Assembly (NCBI GenBank): GCA_034509925.1
Contig: CM067532.1
Coordinates: 6,883,142 to 6,947,141 of the forward strand
From: Hirudinaria manillensis
Lineage: Eukaryota; Annelida; Clitellata; Hirudinida; Hirudinidae
Length of the DNA: 64,000 nt
Reading direction: 5' to 3'
A program made the translations under genes and the position numbers. Shown here piece after piece: positions 1-13,216 of the stretch. The first letter of the stretch is position 1. The number at the start of each line of letters is the position of its first letter. A model generated the notes under the pieces. It ran no database searches. It worked only from the letters and a program-made list of their open reading frames with translations, and was not told the origin of the DNA.

Positions 1-32
1 AGAAATAATACGAATGTAATTATCGTGCATAC

Positions 33-527
33 CCTATGCATTTGGAGTAAGGCCCATTTCCCGAGCCTCTCGCGTTGGGTCCAGTCCTCTCTAAATTCTC
101 CTTGTTCTTTGGAAATCCTTTCTTGGTCAAATCCACTGCACGAGTATTCGTAAAAGTCCTGGCATGGATCCATCGAGAGGCTGGAATATTTGCGGAGAAT
201 GTTGGCCTTCTGGATGCACAATGGATCCGAACAGATGGTTACGGAGCGTGTCAAAAGGAGATTTTCCTGTGACTGTTAAAAACAATTTATTTTTTAATAT
301 TTCCACAAACAGTGCTTGTTCTTAGGCTATTTCACATTTTATTTCATAGTATAACATCGTGTTTCGAGTTATAATGTCATGTTTACAAAATAAAACAAGA
401 CCTGTTGATTCTGCCTGAAGATGAGAAACATGGTGATGACGGATGCCAGGCCGATGATGATGATGATCATTGCACCTAGGACAACCCTCTCTGATGTATT
501 GATCTTCTGTTGATCCTTTTCTGGCAT
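33..527 (-). CDS. M13 (neprilysin/ECE-type) metallopeptidase, N-terminal part, two exons, runs off left edge
   Basis: Two minus-strand exons join in phase 0: 527-402 (42 codons, donor CAG|GTCTTG) and 272-33 (80 codons, acceptor TTTTTAACAG, donor AGG|GTATGC). Exon 1 starts at an ATG with an upstream in-frame stop and encodes a short charged cytosolic end (MPEKDQQKINTSER) and one hydrophobic segment at about residues 16-38, i.e. a type II membrane anchor. Exon 2 carries the signature that opens the M13 ectodomain: a Cys-x4-Cys pair (ICSDPLC), then MDPCQDFYEYSCSGF, matching the family pattern DPC-DFY-x-x-CGG. M13 enzymes are zinc endopeptidases that cleave extracellular peptides; the HExxH site lies in exons beyond the window. 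Odd points: a very short stalk, and SCSGF where most members have ACGGW. Which M13 subfamily it belongs to cannot be told from 122 residues. The plus-strand frame over the same bases (75-272) is a shadow. Confidence 0.85.
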
Positions 528-3500
528 GTCTGAGTTTTAACACGTGCACGGTTACATCAGACAGTAACGCAGAAGAAGTTGAGTTTTTTTTAGGTTCAAA
601 CACCCTTTCTTGGTATTTTTTAAAAACGAAAAATTATTTTAAGTTTTTTTTTTGGAAATTAAAAGTTTAGGAAAGGCAGGAATTCATTAAATGTTTTAAG
701 TTAAGTGGGGCACGCTACGTCGTGCAGTAGAAATTGGTATTATTAGTTAAGTTTATTATGTTTTTTTTAAAAATTATTTATTATTTATGAAAATGTTTTT
801 GAAAATTGTTTTTAATTTAATTTGCTGTTCAAATTGTTGGTCGTGAAATTATTGATGGATTTTATGTAGATTTTATATTTATATTTTTTCCTCAGCCGCA
901 CAATTCAAAAATATCTCGACGATAAAATTAATAGAATTTGATTAATTAAATTAATAATAATTTCATTTGATTTCCCGATCGATCGGGAATGGACAGACGC
1001 TGAATGGGTGAAAAACTTGGATGTCAAATCATCAGTTTTGAAGACGAAAACGTAACTTTTTTAAAAAATAATTTAAGCAGCCTTCTGTTCATCTCGGATA
1101 TCTCGGAGAACAAATATTGAGAGTCAAAAAGCTCCCTTTGGACGAATGAAATCATTTTTTTATTTATTTATTCATTATTTTTTTTTTATATCAACTCATG
1201 GAATTATGCGGGGGAACAGAGACAAAGGAAAATATTTCTTGTCCTGTTTTGATTAAATCGGATCAGTTTACTTTTTTTTTATCGTCTACGATTGCTTTCG
1301 AACGTGACTTCTGAGACGCTCCTTCTCATGACTTGCTAAATAAATCGTATTAGGAAGAGAAACCATATCAATAATCGAGCCAACAAGGTCAACGTTAGCA
1401 TCAGCAATGATGGTTTCATTGAATGAATAGCAGCACTACAACTTATTAATGTTTATTAAAGACTTATTGACTGCAAGTACAATCAATCGACGTGCATGAA
1501 ATTTGCATCTACATTCGATTCACAATCATTTCACAATTAGCAACACGGTGTGCAACCTCACCTCCGCCTTTCTCCAACTTTTCGTAAAGTTCGTAATGTC
1601 TCTCCATTTTGAAGTCTTCAGTCTTTAATCGATCGATTAAATAAATATTTATGAATATTGAAAGTAAATGAAATCAAATCTCTGATCCTCTTCGTGTTGG
1701 CAAACAAAGTTCGTGAAGACAAACTCGGAGAGAAAGTTCCTTATAAGCGTGCATCCGAAACGCCAACGATTTTATTGGCCCACAACTTTTAACCTGCAGA
1801 TAATGATTGCGATGACGACGACGACGACGATGATGATAATGAACGTGGTGATGAGGACGACGATGATGATGAGGTATTGTGAAGATCCGTTCAACCGATG
1901 ATGTTGTGATAATCCAGCTTTGGCAACTCTTAGAAATATTTCCGAGTTCCACGATGTTAAATGTTGCTGACGTAGTGAATAAATTAACTGAACAAATTAT
2001 CTAATTAATTAATATTTATAATTAATTAATATTTATATCATGACTTGTATTGCATCATCATGACTACTCGCAATTTATTTTAATCGACGATATTTTAACA
2101 CTCGGAATTGAATTTTCAAATTTTTAAAGCTTCAAACTTGAAATTACCTATCACCGTGAAATCGCCGATAATTATTATTTCACTGTGACAGCATTTTGCG
2201 ATGTTTGGTTTAACAGACCGTTGTTGTATTGCTCTATTTTTTTGTTTTCAATTCCACTTGTTCTTCACATTTTCCATTGCTTTCCATCGTGCCATCAGAG
2301 GAGAGGGGCGCCGTGGAATTGATTTGTTAATGATAAAATAATGTATTCTTCTGCTTATCGAAAGTAATTGAGTCGTTTGTCAATTATTTCATCCAGGTGT
2401 AGTTTCACGTACCTGCATTTCTAAAATGGAAAGAAGAAAATGCAGATGAAAAAGGCCTAGTGGTTGTTACCTTTGATATTCGATACCTGGAATGGTGTCA
2501 TTATTATTATTATTATTATTACAGCAGCAGTCAGAACAAAATCCTTAAAGCTTATCTCAGGTATTTCGGACTTTATTTTTCAATTTATAAATTTAGAAGC
2601 AATTTATTTCGGATTATTTTCGACCTGCAGAATGTCAGTAATCCAAGTCGAGACGATCTTTTCGGAGCCTCAAATTCCTGAAAGCGGATGTTTAAAAAAA
2701 AAATAAAATAAAAATAAAAGAATTACGAATTTGTTTACAGAAAAGGATAATTTTTGTTTTGAAGAGGAAGGTGTTTTGCGGGATGAAAATATGCGAAGGA
2801 ATTAAGTTTATTCCTTCTGTAAATTCGTTCGGCTACGGATAAAAACAATGTTATGATGTTTCGACTTGAACCAAAAATGCATTGAAAATAAAAACTGGAT
2901 GCCATCACGTAGACTGTGAACTTGAACCCAAGTTGTTCCAAAAATAGAAGGAGGAGTGGATGAGGTTGCATTGTGAACGTCACACAATCCCGGAAAGCTG
3001 ACACCAGAGGTCCAAAATAGCAACCTATTAGTCCTGCCATAATCACGGTTTAATTTTATTTCACCTATTTTCAAACAAATTAGTGATGGAAACCATCAAT
3101 TAACTAAATTATTTCCTTTAAATCATTTTCTTTCTTTATTTTTTTTTTAAATTGGAAATTAAAAATCCTAAGTGGAAATGCCGTTGAAAGTCGACGAGTG
3201 GAGGTAGAAAATAAATGAAAACTTCACGGAAGGTTTTTCCAAAGTTTGTCCTTCAGTCGACCTTGGAGGATTGAAACGTGTCGCGAAGTATTTGCAGAGG
3301 AAATGGCAAAAGCATTAAAGTGAGGAGCAGACGATATGTTTTCTCAACATTTTTCGTAGTCTTTGAAGAATTTGAAAACGTAAATCTCAAATTAATCCCC
3401 GACTCAGGCTGTGATTTTGAGGCGAAATGGATATTTTTCTTTCTTTCTTCCTTCTTTCAAATTATTTTTCAATTTAAATTTATTTCGTTCAAATTTATCG

Positions 3501-5680
3501 AAAAAGTTGTTAAAAACACGAACAGAAATTGTCCAGGTTTAGAATAGAATTGAAGTTTAACTGTCGTTTGAAGTCGTTTAAATTCAAATCTTGCAGACGA
3601 CATCGCGTGCTCCTGACATCCCACTCGACTTTACATCCTCTCAATTTTAAAACTTTAAAATATTAAAATTGTAAAACTTATAATCGGTTAATAAAAAGTA
3701 ATTATTATTGTAATTATTGTATTTATTGTTATTGAAATAAATGTATTATTGTAATAATTACGGCTAAAAATATTTCATTCGATGACTTTCCATTTTTAAA
3801 ATCTCCGACTCAGCAGAATGGATGGATGGATGGATGGAGCCAATTTGAATCGCTTTGGACAAATTGATGCCATTTCCACAGCATCTTGAAATATATTTCA
3901 ACTCCTTCCAGAAAATTTCTGAAAAAAAAAACAAAAATATTTTTAAATTTTTCCTTTAAATACGCAATTTCGGAGGAGAAATGCGCACTCTGTCGAAATA
4001 CAAGTAAATGTATTCGGTGAACCGTAAACTGCCACAGGGGGGCACCTTGCTGGACAACCCACCCATTTTTAGAATGAAAGATGAATTGCAGCAAATGAAG
4101 CCCCTTAGAATGGAAATAATGATCTTTAAGACTATTATCTTGTTATATATTACATAACATATATTATTGTTGTGGTCGGAATTTCCAAAATAATTATTCC
4201 AAAACGAAATAATTTCCTAATTTTAAAATTTAATAAAATAATTACGAAGAAAAATAGTTTTGTTTTAATAAATGCTTAATGTTTATTAATTTTAATAAAT
4301 TATTATGTTATGTTTTTTTCTCCATCATCTCCCACCAATCGAGTTTTTGGGGATACAATATTTATAATCATTATTATTATTATTAATATCTAATTTAATT
4401 TAAAATGTAATTTATCGCAAAATTGAGTTGATTGTAGCTTTAAGAGAAAACAGAGTTTCTGTTTTAAAAGGGGAAAATATGTCTGAATTGTTTATGAGTG
4501 CTGGATGTGTTTGTCGAGACAACAGCATCAACTCTTCCAAGCAAGAACAACAAACGCCACAGGTCATGAAATGAATTCTCACCTGAGTGAATTGATGTGA
4601 AGGACATGTGAACGAATGAATGAATGAATGAATGAATGAATGAATGGATGATTGAACGATTGAACGAATGAATGAAAGAATGAATGAATGGATGAACGTT
4701 TTAGAAGTAATATTGGTGTTTTTTCTTTCACTCAATAGAAGTCTAATCGTGTAATCGGATGTTGAAGCATTTAAACATTCCCGAGACTTTCCAAGGATGA
4801 ATGTGTAACAAATAAGAAACTTATTAAAACTTATTAAAAATTTAAATAATATAAATTCATTTCATATGGAACATGACATATCACAGGTTTCAGAACGAAA
4901 TACTTTGGCAGCTTCTACCTGCTCTCAGAAATGCAAAAATGAAATCAATTGTAAAAACAGCAGGATTTTAAGGCATAAGAAAGCTTGGAAAAATGTTCCT
5001 TACAAATTGCTTCCATGACTCAGCACAACGACACATCGTCACAACGTCCACATTTTCACGTTGAACTTTTTTTTTGATTCAATCCATTTGGACACTTCAT
5101 TTGCTGGATTTAGTTGACCGTCGCTGAAGATGGACAGACGGACGGATGGGCGGATGGATGGACAGACGGACGGATGGACGGACTTCAAAGGTGCCAAAAA
5201 AAGCAGATGAAAGATGAAATGATACTTTGAATGTTCAAAAAAGTGAAGAATTAAGTTTTGTTTTTCTTTAAATTTTATTTTCACGATAATAAAATCATTT
5301 TAAATTGTTTTATTAACTCTTATTTTGATTGAGTAAATGTTTATCAAACAAATTAGAAATTATTATAATAATTTTTATATCGATTAAAATGAATAACTTT
5401 GTTCATTATATATTCATAATATTTGTAATATAATTAGTATTCACGCACAGGCTCGCACTTGATGCAATCAAAAGGCATTAATTTGACTAACTCTTAGCAT
5501 AATATATTCACAAATTAACATAATGAAGCATAACATAACATAACTAATGATCGAACATCTACTTTAATCACCTAAGTTCCATCAATATTTTTTTGCGAAG
5601 CTCTATGCACACCTTTGTGCAATCGATATTAATACCTTTCCAGGTAATTATAATAAAGTTAATTAATTAATTAACTTATT
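528..5680. other. AT-rich noncoding stretch with small repeats
   Basis: Upstream of the M13 start I see no convincing coding exon. It holds small simple repeats: (ATT)n near 2498-2520, GGAT units near 3819-3837, ATGA units at about 4616-4645, and a GGAY-type array at about 5131-5182. A minus-strand open frame of about 100 codons (3046-2735) has no recognisable motif or splice context. A 5' untranslated exon of the M13 gene could lie in or beyond this stretch. Confidence 0.5.
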
Positions 5681-5689
5681 AATCCTGCT

Positions 5690-6316
5690 GACGGATGCGG
5701 AACGCACGCCTGGTTGTCCCACGCTTAACTTTGGCTCGTCACTCACGCACAACGCGACAACCTCAGCAGCAGTCGATGCTTCCATGCAATGAGCTGCTGT
5801 TTCTGCGCCGTTTCCCGAGCTTTCCAAGTGGCACAAACACAACAAACACCGTCCCCGAGTCACGTGATCGACATAGTTATCAATTTAATTTAATCAATTT
5901 AAGCGTCCTAAAACATTGAAAGGACCCGGGAAATGATTTACCTTTTGGCCATGGAAATCAGGAATATGGAGATAAAAATTTTTTTTTAAATAAACGACAA
6001 AATAAAACAAATCGGTCATAAATTAGCAACTAAGTCAAAGAACCACGAAACAGGCAACTGCGGAAGACAATGACGAATCCGGTGGCAATTAAGCGCGAGC
6101 GATGATACAGTTTTAATTAGGCATGTGCTGCCCCGCAACGGATCGATGAATGCACCTCCTACTCCGGTAGCTTCCACCGGCCTACATAAGAAGCCACACG
6201 GATGCCAGGATTTCCAGTGCTGGCGTTTCGCGGGACTCCAGCTTTCATTGCAACCGACGTCTGCTCTTTTTGCCGCCATAAACATTGACGACAGCGGCAT
6301 GACCCTGACGAGCTAA
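5690..6316. promoter_or_regulatory. GC-richer island between divergent genes; candidate promoter or 5' exon region
   Basis: Two blocks (about 5690-5870 and 6015-6316) are clearly richer in G+C and CpG than the flanks. They lie between the minus-strand M13 gene and the plus-strand granin-like gene, where a shared or adjacent promoter would be expected. The first block holds a CACGTG E-box near 5861 and, read on the minus strand, a consensus splice donor (TTGTGC|GTGAGT) near 5740, which would suit an untranslated first exon of the M13 gene. Both strands are open in short frames with no known motif, so a coding exon is not excluded. The regulatory call is an inference from composition and position. 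Confidence 0.3.
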
Positions 6317-8406
6317 AGTCGCTTCTTCTATTTGGTAATTTGTTTTTTTTAATAATCTTTTAAATGTAATTAAACTAAATATTATGTATAAATGTTTATA
6401 ATATTGATCGTAATTAATTAATTAAAATTATTAAAAATTTAATACTTTAGTTACTCGTTAAAAGTTAAAATACAATAATGCGCTCGAGTTTCATCATTTC
6501 GTCAGTATTTAATTTCAAAGTTTTCTGCATATTTTGGTAGAAAATTTACCGATTTCTCTAAAAATTTCCGAAATGTTTTCGAGTTTTTTTTTAAATTTTA
6601 TGTTGAAATCAATCAATTCGACATCAGATAATTGCATTATCCATCTTCCGGGCAAATGAAGGTCTGCCATTTGTAAAAAAAAATAAAAAATAAAAACCTC
6701 AATTTAATAAATTAAAAAGAAAAATATCTAAAAATAACATTCATTGATTTTTCAAGCGACCCTTCAGTTAATGGTGCTAAAAGCAAAAGCAATGAATTCA
6801 TTAAATTTAATATAACTTAAGTGGAACATTTGGAGGTGGAACAAAAATATTATTTTCTCAGAAAATCAAAGCGCTCGGCTCGGTTTGACCTTCAGGCACT
6901 TCGAGTTTTAAAAGCTTATTGAAGCAAAAAAACTTCAATTTAATTTTTAAGGGAGAAATTTATAATTTAAAAACAAAATAAATGAAATTAATTCGAAATC
7001 CGATTATTTATCGGCTGATGAAATCAAACACTGTGTTGTTGTTGACCAAAAAAGGTCGAAATAATTTTGCGGATAACAAAGTAAATAAACATTATGTTAT
7101 GATAAAATAATATTAATAATAACAAATGTATAATCAACTATAATTAATTAATATTTGTAATACTTTATCGTACCTGTTTATAATACGTATGTCATAACTA
7201 TTTATAATATTTATATTATACCTATTTATTTATAATAGGTATTTATAATAAGTATTAAAAGTATTTATAATACTTATATCATAACTATTTTAGAAATTCA
7301 AAAAGCGCTACCTAATTCTATTTACGCAAAGGAAAGGGTTTATAAAAGTTAATAACATTTAAATAATATTATCTCGATTCATCCACATATATCTCCAGAC
7401 TTTTATTTTGCATGAATATATTGTTTGGGATAATTAATTATAAGTGAAATTAAATATAATAAATATTATAATATTTTTAAAATTAAGGACCATCAGTGGA
7501 CAATGTTAATGTTATTAAACGATAAATTCTCACCATCAACAGAATGTTTTCATGTAAACATGTTTATTTATTAATGTAATGATAATTTATTATTATTATT
7601 ATTATTATTTTATTTACAAACTATTTACAAACTGATTATAAATTGTAATCTTATATCAATTATCTGTTTCTGTTGAATGTTATCCAGTCAAAACTTGGAA
7701 TGGATAAAACCACAAATATGATATTAATATAATCATTGTAATATAAGTATTATACTTACAAATTAAGAAAATACGGCAATATTTCACCACGGCAAGTTAA
7801 AGAAAATTTATGTTCATCTTATTATAGTCAGTTTGCAAGACAATTTCACACCTCGGACAGAGAAAACCCCGAGAAATCCGAGAGAAAAAAAATAATGAAA
7901 TAAAATTGCTGAAGATAAATGGATGTTTTAACAACTTTAAAAACCGAAAAATATTTCCATTAAAACCAAAAAAAAAAAGGCTCTTCTTGGAACTTCGAGC
8001 AGGTGCTTGGAAAATAAAGGAAGTGGACATTTTCTTCTTTTTCTGAGAAATTAATCATCCGAGAGTATTTATTTTTTTTTCTTACATTAAAATATTATTT
8101 TTAAAAATGCTTAGGATGTCCTCAGTCGAAGTGTTTGTTTTTAAAGCAGCAAGGGTTCTAACTTAATTCATTGTTATAAAATAATAATAACATTATTAAT
8201 AGTAAATATTATTAAATACTATTTAGTATTATAATTATATATTAATATATTATAATTAATATTAACAATATAATTAATAATATTATATATTATTATTATT
8301 ATTATATCTTGCAAAACTGTTATCATCGTATTTATTTGTATTGCTATTTTATTTATTATTTAATTTGTTACGCTGTTTATTTAAGCCCCCTCTAGCGAAG
8401 AACAAG
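6317..8406. other. Very AT-rich upstream region of the granin-like gene
   Basis: Dominated by A/T runs and degenerate TTTATAATA-type repeats (about 7140-7290) and short ATT runs (near 7590 and 8290). No coding signal seen. The gene's transcription start and any 5' untranslated exon should lie here or in the island to the left, but I cannot place them. Confidence 0.4.
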
Positions 8407-11400
8407 ATGATTAGTCACAACAGACTCCGCCTCACCTTAACCTTGGTCATGTGTCTTGCGTTCCTGTCACGTGGGTTCGTCGTAGACAAGAGATTCGCCT
8501 CTCAAGACGTCAACAATTTCCAAGATTTAAACCGTTTGAATGACTACGATGACGAAGACTACGAGGATGATTCATTAAGAAATACTTATTATTACGATCA
8601 CAGCAGAGACGGTGTCGCTATTAGCAACAAGAGAGAGTTTTCTCCCGACAAACTGAGGCAGCAGGTGCGAGACAAAATGGATGCCATCGTTAGAGGAAAG
8701 GACGTGAGCAGCTTCCTCGACGACGAAATCGAAAGCGAAACCGACATGTTCGATTCGATGATGAGGAAGATGATGAAGGACAAAGAAGCCTTGAAAAAGC
8801 TCGGCAACCTCGAAACGTCCTCGAGCTTCGTAGAGGAAAAGTCCAGTCAAACCAAAATAGAGAGCAACGGAAGCAAGGGCGTTGCCGTAGTGACGGGCCA
8901 ATCGATGGAGTCCACTTCCGGAAACGGAAGCGACCCCCTCGTGAAGGTCGCCAAGGTCGTTGCCGTGGCAACCAAGGACGGAAAGGAAAACAACGGAGAG
9001 TGGAAAATGAAACCTATCGAAGAGGAAATCCAGGTGATAACCCCTGCTCCTGAGAACAGGAAACAAGCAGCTCTTAAGAAGGATGCTGAAGACGACGATG
9101 ACGATGAAGAAGAAAAATTCAAATCTTTGTTCGAACGTGGCAAAGGAGGATTGTACGGGGGTCGGGATTTCGATCGGCTCTTTGGGGCCGAGGAGGTGGA
9201 AAGAAGCCCGAGGATCAAGAGGAGCACAGAAGGACGAAAGAAGTCAACTACAAATGACGTCGAACTTCTCAAGAACTACATCGCACTCCAAGACGCGGAA
9301 AACAGACACCTCATGCAGGCCCTGGACTTGGCCAGCGAGATCGAATTGAACGACGGAGACGATCCGGGAACCATTGACGAGCAGATGTACCACATGAGGA
9401 AAGCGCTGGAAGAGGAGAGGGCACTGAGTTCGATCAGGAAGCAGATACAACTGTCCATTAAGAATTCAGGCTCCAAGAGGACGTCTTATTTGTTCGACGA
9501 AAACGAATATCCTGCCGACGATATGCAGACGTACGCTGCTGCCGCCGCTGCTGCTGCAGCTGGCGACGATGATAACGACTACGACAATGACTTTGATTAT
9601 TCTCTTCTGGATCGTTACTCGAAGCGAAAAGACAGAGGCGTTGAAGATGACGACGACGACGACGGCCTAGAAGAGAGAGATAGTGAAAAGGATGATGAGG
9701 ACGGAAATTTGATGGAGGAATGGGCAGGCGATATTACGTTAAACAGACACAAGCTTAGAAACGAAGAGCTGATTGACAGACTGAAGGAAATGATGAGCCA
9801 ATCAGATGAAGGGTGGAAGTCCATTTCAAGGTCAAAGAAGCCTCGCCCAGTTGAACTTAGTGACCCAGAAATTCTTGACGAGGAGAGCCTACGAAATCTG
9901 CTCAGATCTTACAGGAAGAATTACAAAACACTTGAGGATCCCGATGATCAAGACTACCCCCTTCTCTTTCCAGGCGGCGACGACGACTACGATGAGGACG
10001 ATATCGATCCGGAGTTGAAGAGGAAGATATTGGAAAACATGGCCAGACATTCTCTTTCCGGTTGGTTGCCTTGCATTTGATTTGTTGATGTTCTGAGTTT
10101 GTTGTTGTTGCTGTTTTTGTTAAATCAAATGTTTTGTCATTTGAATTATTACAATAAATACTGCGTTATATTATAGTGAATTATTATATTAAATTAATTA
10201 ATATAAATTATGAGCTTAAAACAAATTATATTATTTGGATTTTATAAGGTTCTTGCGGTATTTTATAGAAGCTTAGGATGAACACTGTCCATAAAACTCT
10301 TCAAAACTTCGATCGAATTTGCATAATTCCAAATAATTCCAAATAAAAAAAGCGAATAATTCTGAATGATTGCAAACCATTGCCTTAAAAATCGGCTTCA
10401 TGATCGACAAAAGAACGTGGCAGTAAACTTAATTTCGAACTGGAAATAATAAGTTACAGGAAGGATGCAATTATTGTGCTGCATTAGGAAGCAAACATCG
10501 TTCTTTTATCGATGAATTTAGCTGTCAACGGCCGAATTTAATGGAACAGAAATGAGCTCCAAACATTCCATTAAGGCTCTGACATTGTACTGATAACAAA
10601 AGATAACAGATGATATCAAAATATATATAAGGAGTGATAACAAATGATAACAAAAGATAACAAGCAATATCAGACAAATAAAATTATTAGCGACCAAACG
10701 CACCGCAATACTCAGGAAAGCAGCTGTTTTTCAGTTTAATTTTGAAGTTTAACCTTAAGTTATGTTATAATATTTTGTAATAATAACATTTATGATATAA
10801 TATTTTAAAATAACAACATGTATTTTATAATATTTTATAATGACAATTTTTTTGATAAATTAATTTTTTATTATTTTAGGACGCGGTTTTTAATTTCTGT
10901 CAAATGTACAATTCGTTTGAAATCTTAGTACATAATAAACTCAAACTATCCTAATAATTTAGGTTAATTAATAATAAATAACATTAAAATCAAGAACATA
11001 AACAAATATTTTTCCTTAAAATTTCAGATTATCGATTGAACCCCTTCTTTAGAAACATCACGAAGGTTGAATTTCCCGACAAAAGTAATGGAAATTTTCA
11101 AACATTTAAATATTAATGTTTTTAATTAATAAATATGTTAAATATTATTATAATACTTAATAATTGCAATTGTTATTTGATATAATGATTTTAGTATCGC
11201 GATTACAAACAGTCTTCCCTCTCTGTAAAAAGGGTTATTGAGTTCAAAAAGTCGTTAATAGAAAGATAATAGAAAAATGAATAAAACATTGGTTAACAAA
11301 TAAAGTGCAGGAATTAAAAATAGACGTATTTGTTCAGGTTCAGAATTGAACAGAGAATAAAGATTAATTTCACAATATTAATTTTAATATACAGAATAGT

Positions 11401-13216
11401 AGTGCAACAATGTTTGGGAAAGATTTAACAATCAATCTACTGTATTTTTTAAAATTGTTTACATCCATGGGTATTTCCAAATTATGAGGTTGTATTAAAT
11501 ATTTAACCAATAATTATTCATCCCAATAACCAAATTATGTGCTAACAGAGGGAAAATGGAACCATGTCAGCACATATTCTGCTGATTATTCAATACACAC
11601 TAGTCTTTATTATTGAAATATTATTGTTTATTAATTATTATATATTAATATTATATAATATTATTGAAATATTATTACAAGATCATTGAATAATTTTAAT
11701 AAGGATAATATTATTACCTTTAAATATTATTATTATTACAGTATTTATATTGTTAATTAAATAGTCTGAGAATTTAAAAAGATGTTTGATTAAAATTAAA
11801 ATTAATTTTGTAGGATTTTTCCAGGAAAATCGTCCCATGGTTTCATCATCCGACGAAGATGTGGAAAGTAATTCCAAATTAATTTTGAATTTTAATAACA
11901 TTTTTAAAATTTAATTCATAAAATTCATTCGCGTTTACTAATGTGAAAATAAATTAAGGTTTACGACAATATTATTGATTATTAATAACAATATTACTGA
12001 TTATTAGTAACAATATTATTGATTACTTCGTTAATTACCCCATAAGTTATGTTAATGCGCAAATCGTAAATAAAGTGGAAGACTGTGTGATTCTGATTAA
12101 TAAATCTATTAAAAAAAATTATTTTAACGAATTTGTAACTATACTCCATCTAATACATTTAATTAGACGAAATAATTTAATAATTATTCGATAATTATTT
12201 AATTTAATTAAGATGAATTTATTTTAGAATTAATTAATTTGAGAAATTAGAATTAATTAATTTAGAAATTAATAAATGATAAATGTAATCAAATATAATA
12301 AAATATATTATTTAATAAATAATTATAACTTATTAAGTAATAAATAATTTAATTAAATTAGGAATAAAGATTAAAATAATTAAATTAAGTTATAATTATA
12401 ATTTAACAATGAATTAAGAATTAAATCAAACTGTAATTATTCCATAATTTAGTTAAATTACAATTTTGACATAATAAATTAATTCATTTATTAATTAATT
12501 ACAGATTATTTAATGAATATCTTTCTGTCGTAATTAATATTTATCAGACGCTGAACCGTGGTGTCCGAAGGCAGCGAAGCTGGTGGACAACTGCTTGTAC
12601 GCTCGACTCAACGGACTGCTTCCTGATTCGGAAGCTGTGGATTTGTGCAACGCTCATCAGCTATGCTACAAATGCGTGAGCCATTTATAAAGGGTGAAGG
12701 GGAATAGGGAGAGAGGGCCCTTGTGCCCATACGATCTATTTACATGCACTCAGAATGATAATCATACGCTTTTGTTCGTTTAAGTCCAACTGAATTACTA
12801 GTCAAATGGATCGGAAGGAGAGGAAATTTACTTTTAAAAACGTTTTAAATCGTCTTTTTTCCGCTGAATTCGTGAAATTCCTGTGCCTGGAATGTTAAAC
12901 GATCGATTCGAAGGTTGAGCGTAGCTCCAAGCTGATTCTCTTGCCGATCATTCATAAATAAATTAACCAATTGATTATTTACCGATGAATTATTCCCAAG
13001 GGCTCGTCCAACGGGGTGACGTCCGAAGAGTGCGACAGGGCTTTCATGGAACGTTCCAAGGAGTTGTGCCTGGACGAGATGGCGTGCAAGAAGCAGGCTG
13101 CGAGTCTCTACGTGACCATGATGGCTGACAGACAGTTCTTCACGGAATTCGAAGCTCCAGACGTCTGCACTGATCCATGCGTGACCAGCATCTTGTACAC
13201 CGACAGATCCGATTGA
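8407..13216 (+). CDS. Secreted acidic granin-like precursor with C-terminal PLA2-like cysteine domain, 3 exons, 665 aa
   Basis: Exons 8407-10060 (donor G|GTTGGT, phase 1), 12548-12675 (donor TGC|GTGAGC, phase 0) and 13001-13216 join without frame conflict into 665 codons. The ATG at 8407 is the first in frame and starts a signal peptide (hydrophobic core LTLTLVMCLAFLS); the frame upstream begins only with TTG. Residues about 25-551 are strongly acidic with several dibasic or KR sites (DKR, NKR, IKR, SKR), Asp/Glu runs and a nine-Ala run, as in granins and prohormones. Residues 553-665 hold ten cysteines. The order CNAHQLCYKCG, then ECDRAF and ELC, parallels the CxxHDxCYxCG...CDxxF core of secreted phospholipase A2, especially group XII. 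His588 is kept but the catalytic Asp is Gln589, so phospholipase activity is doubtful. Probably a regulated-secretion cargo or processed precursor; function unknown. Splice sites are inferred; family placement of the Cys domain is by eye. Confidence 0.82.
10061..12547 (+). other. Intron 1 of the granin-like gene
   Basis: AT-rich, bounded by GTTGGT and TTATCAG. Unspliced, the exon-1 frame would read six more codons to a stop at 10078-10080, so retention would give a protein lacking the cysteine domain. No element recognised inside. Confidence 0.6.

Noticed and set aside
75-272. Plus-strand 65-codon frame at the left edge
   Set aside because: The minus strand carries the M13 peptidase exon over the same bases.
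2735-3074. Minus-strand frames of about 90-100 codons
   Set aside because: No motif, splice signal or conserved pattern; could be chance in this AT-rich DNA.
4031-4050. CTCF-like word GCCACAGGGGGGCACC
   Set aside because: Matches the vertebrate-type core only imperfectly and stands alone.
8341-8406. Upstream extension of the granin-like frame
   Set aside because: It begins with TTG and lacks an ATG; the signal peptide starts at the ATG at 8407.
8575-9824. Several Ser/Leu-rich minus-strand frames
   Set aside because: Shadows of the acidic coding exon on the plus strand; Asp/Glu codons read as Ser/Phe/Ile on the other strand.
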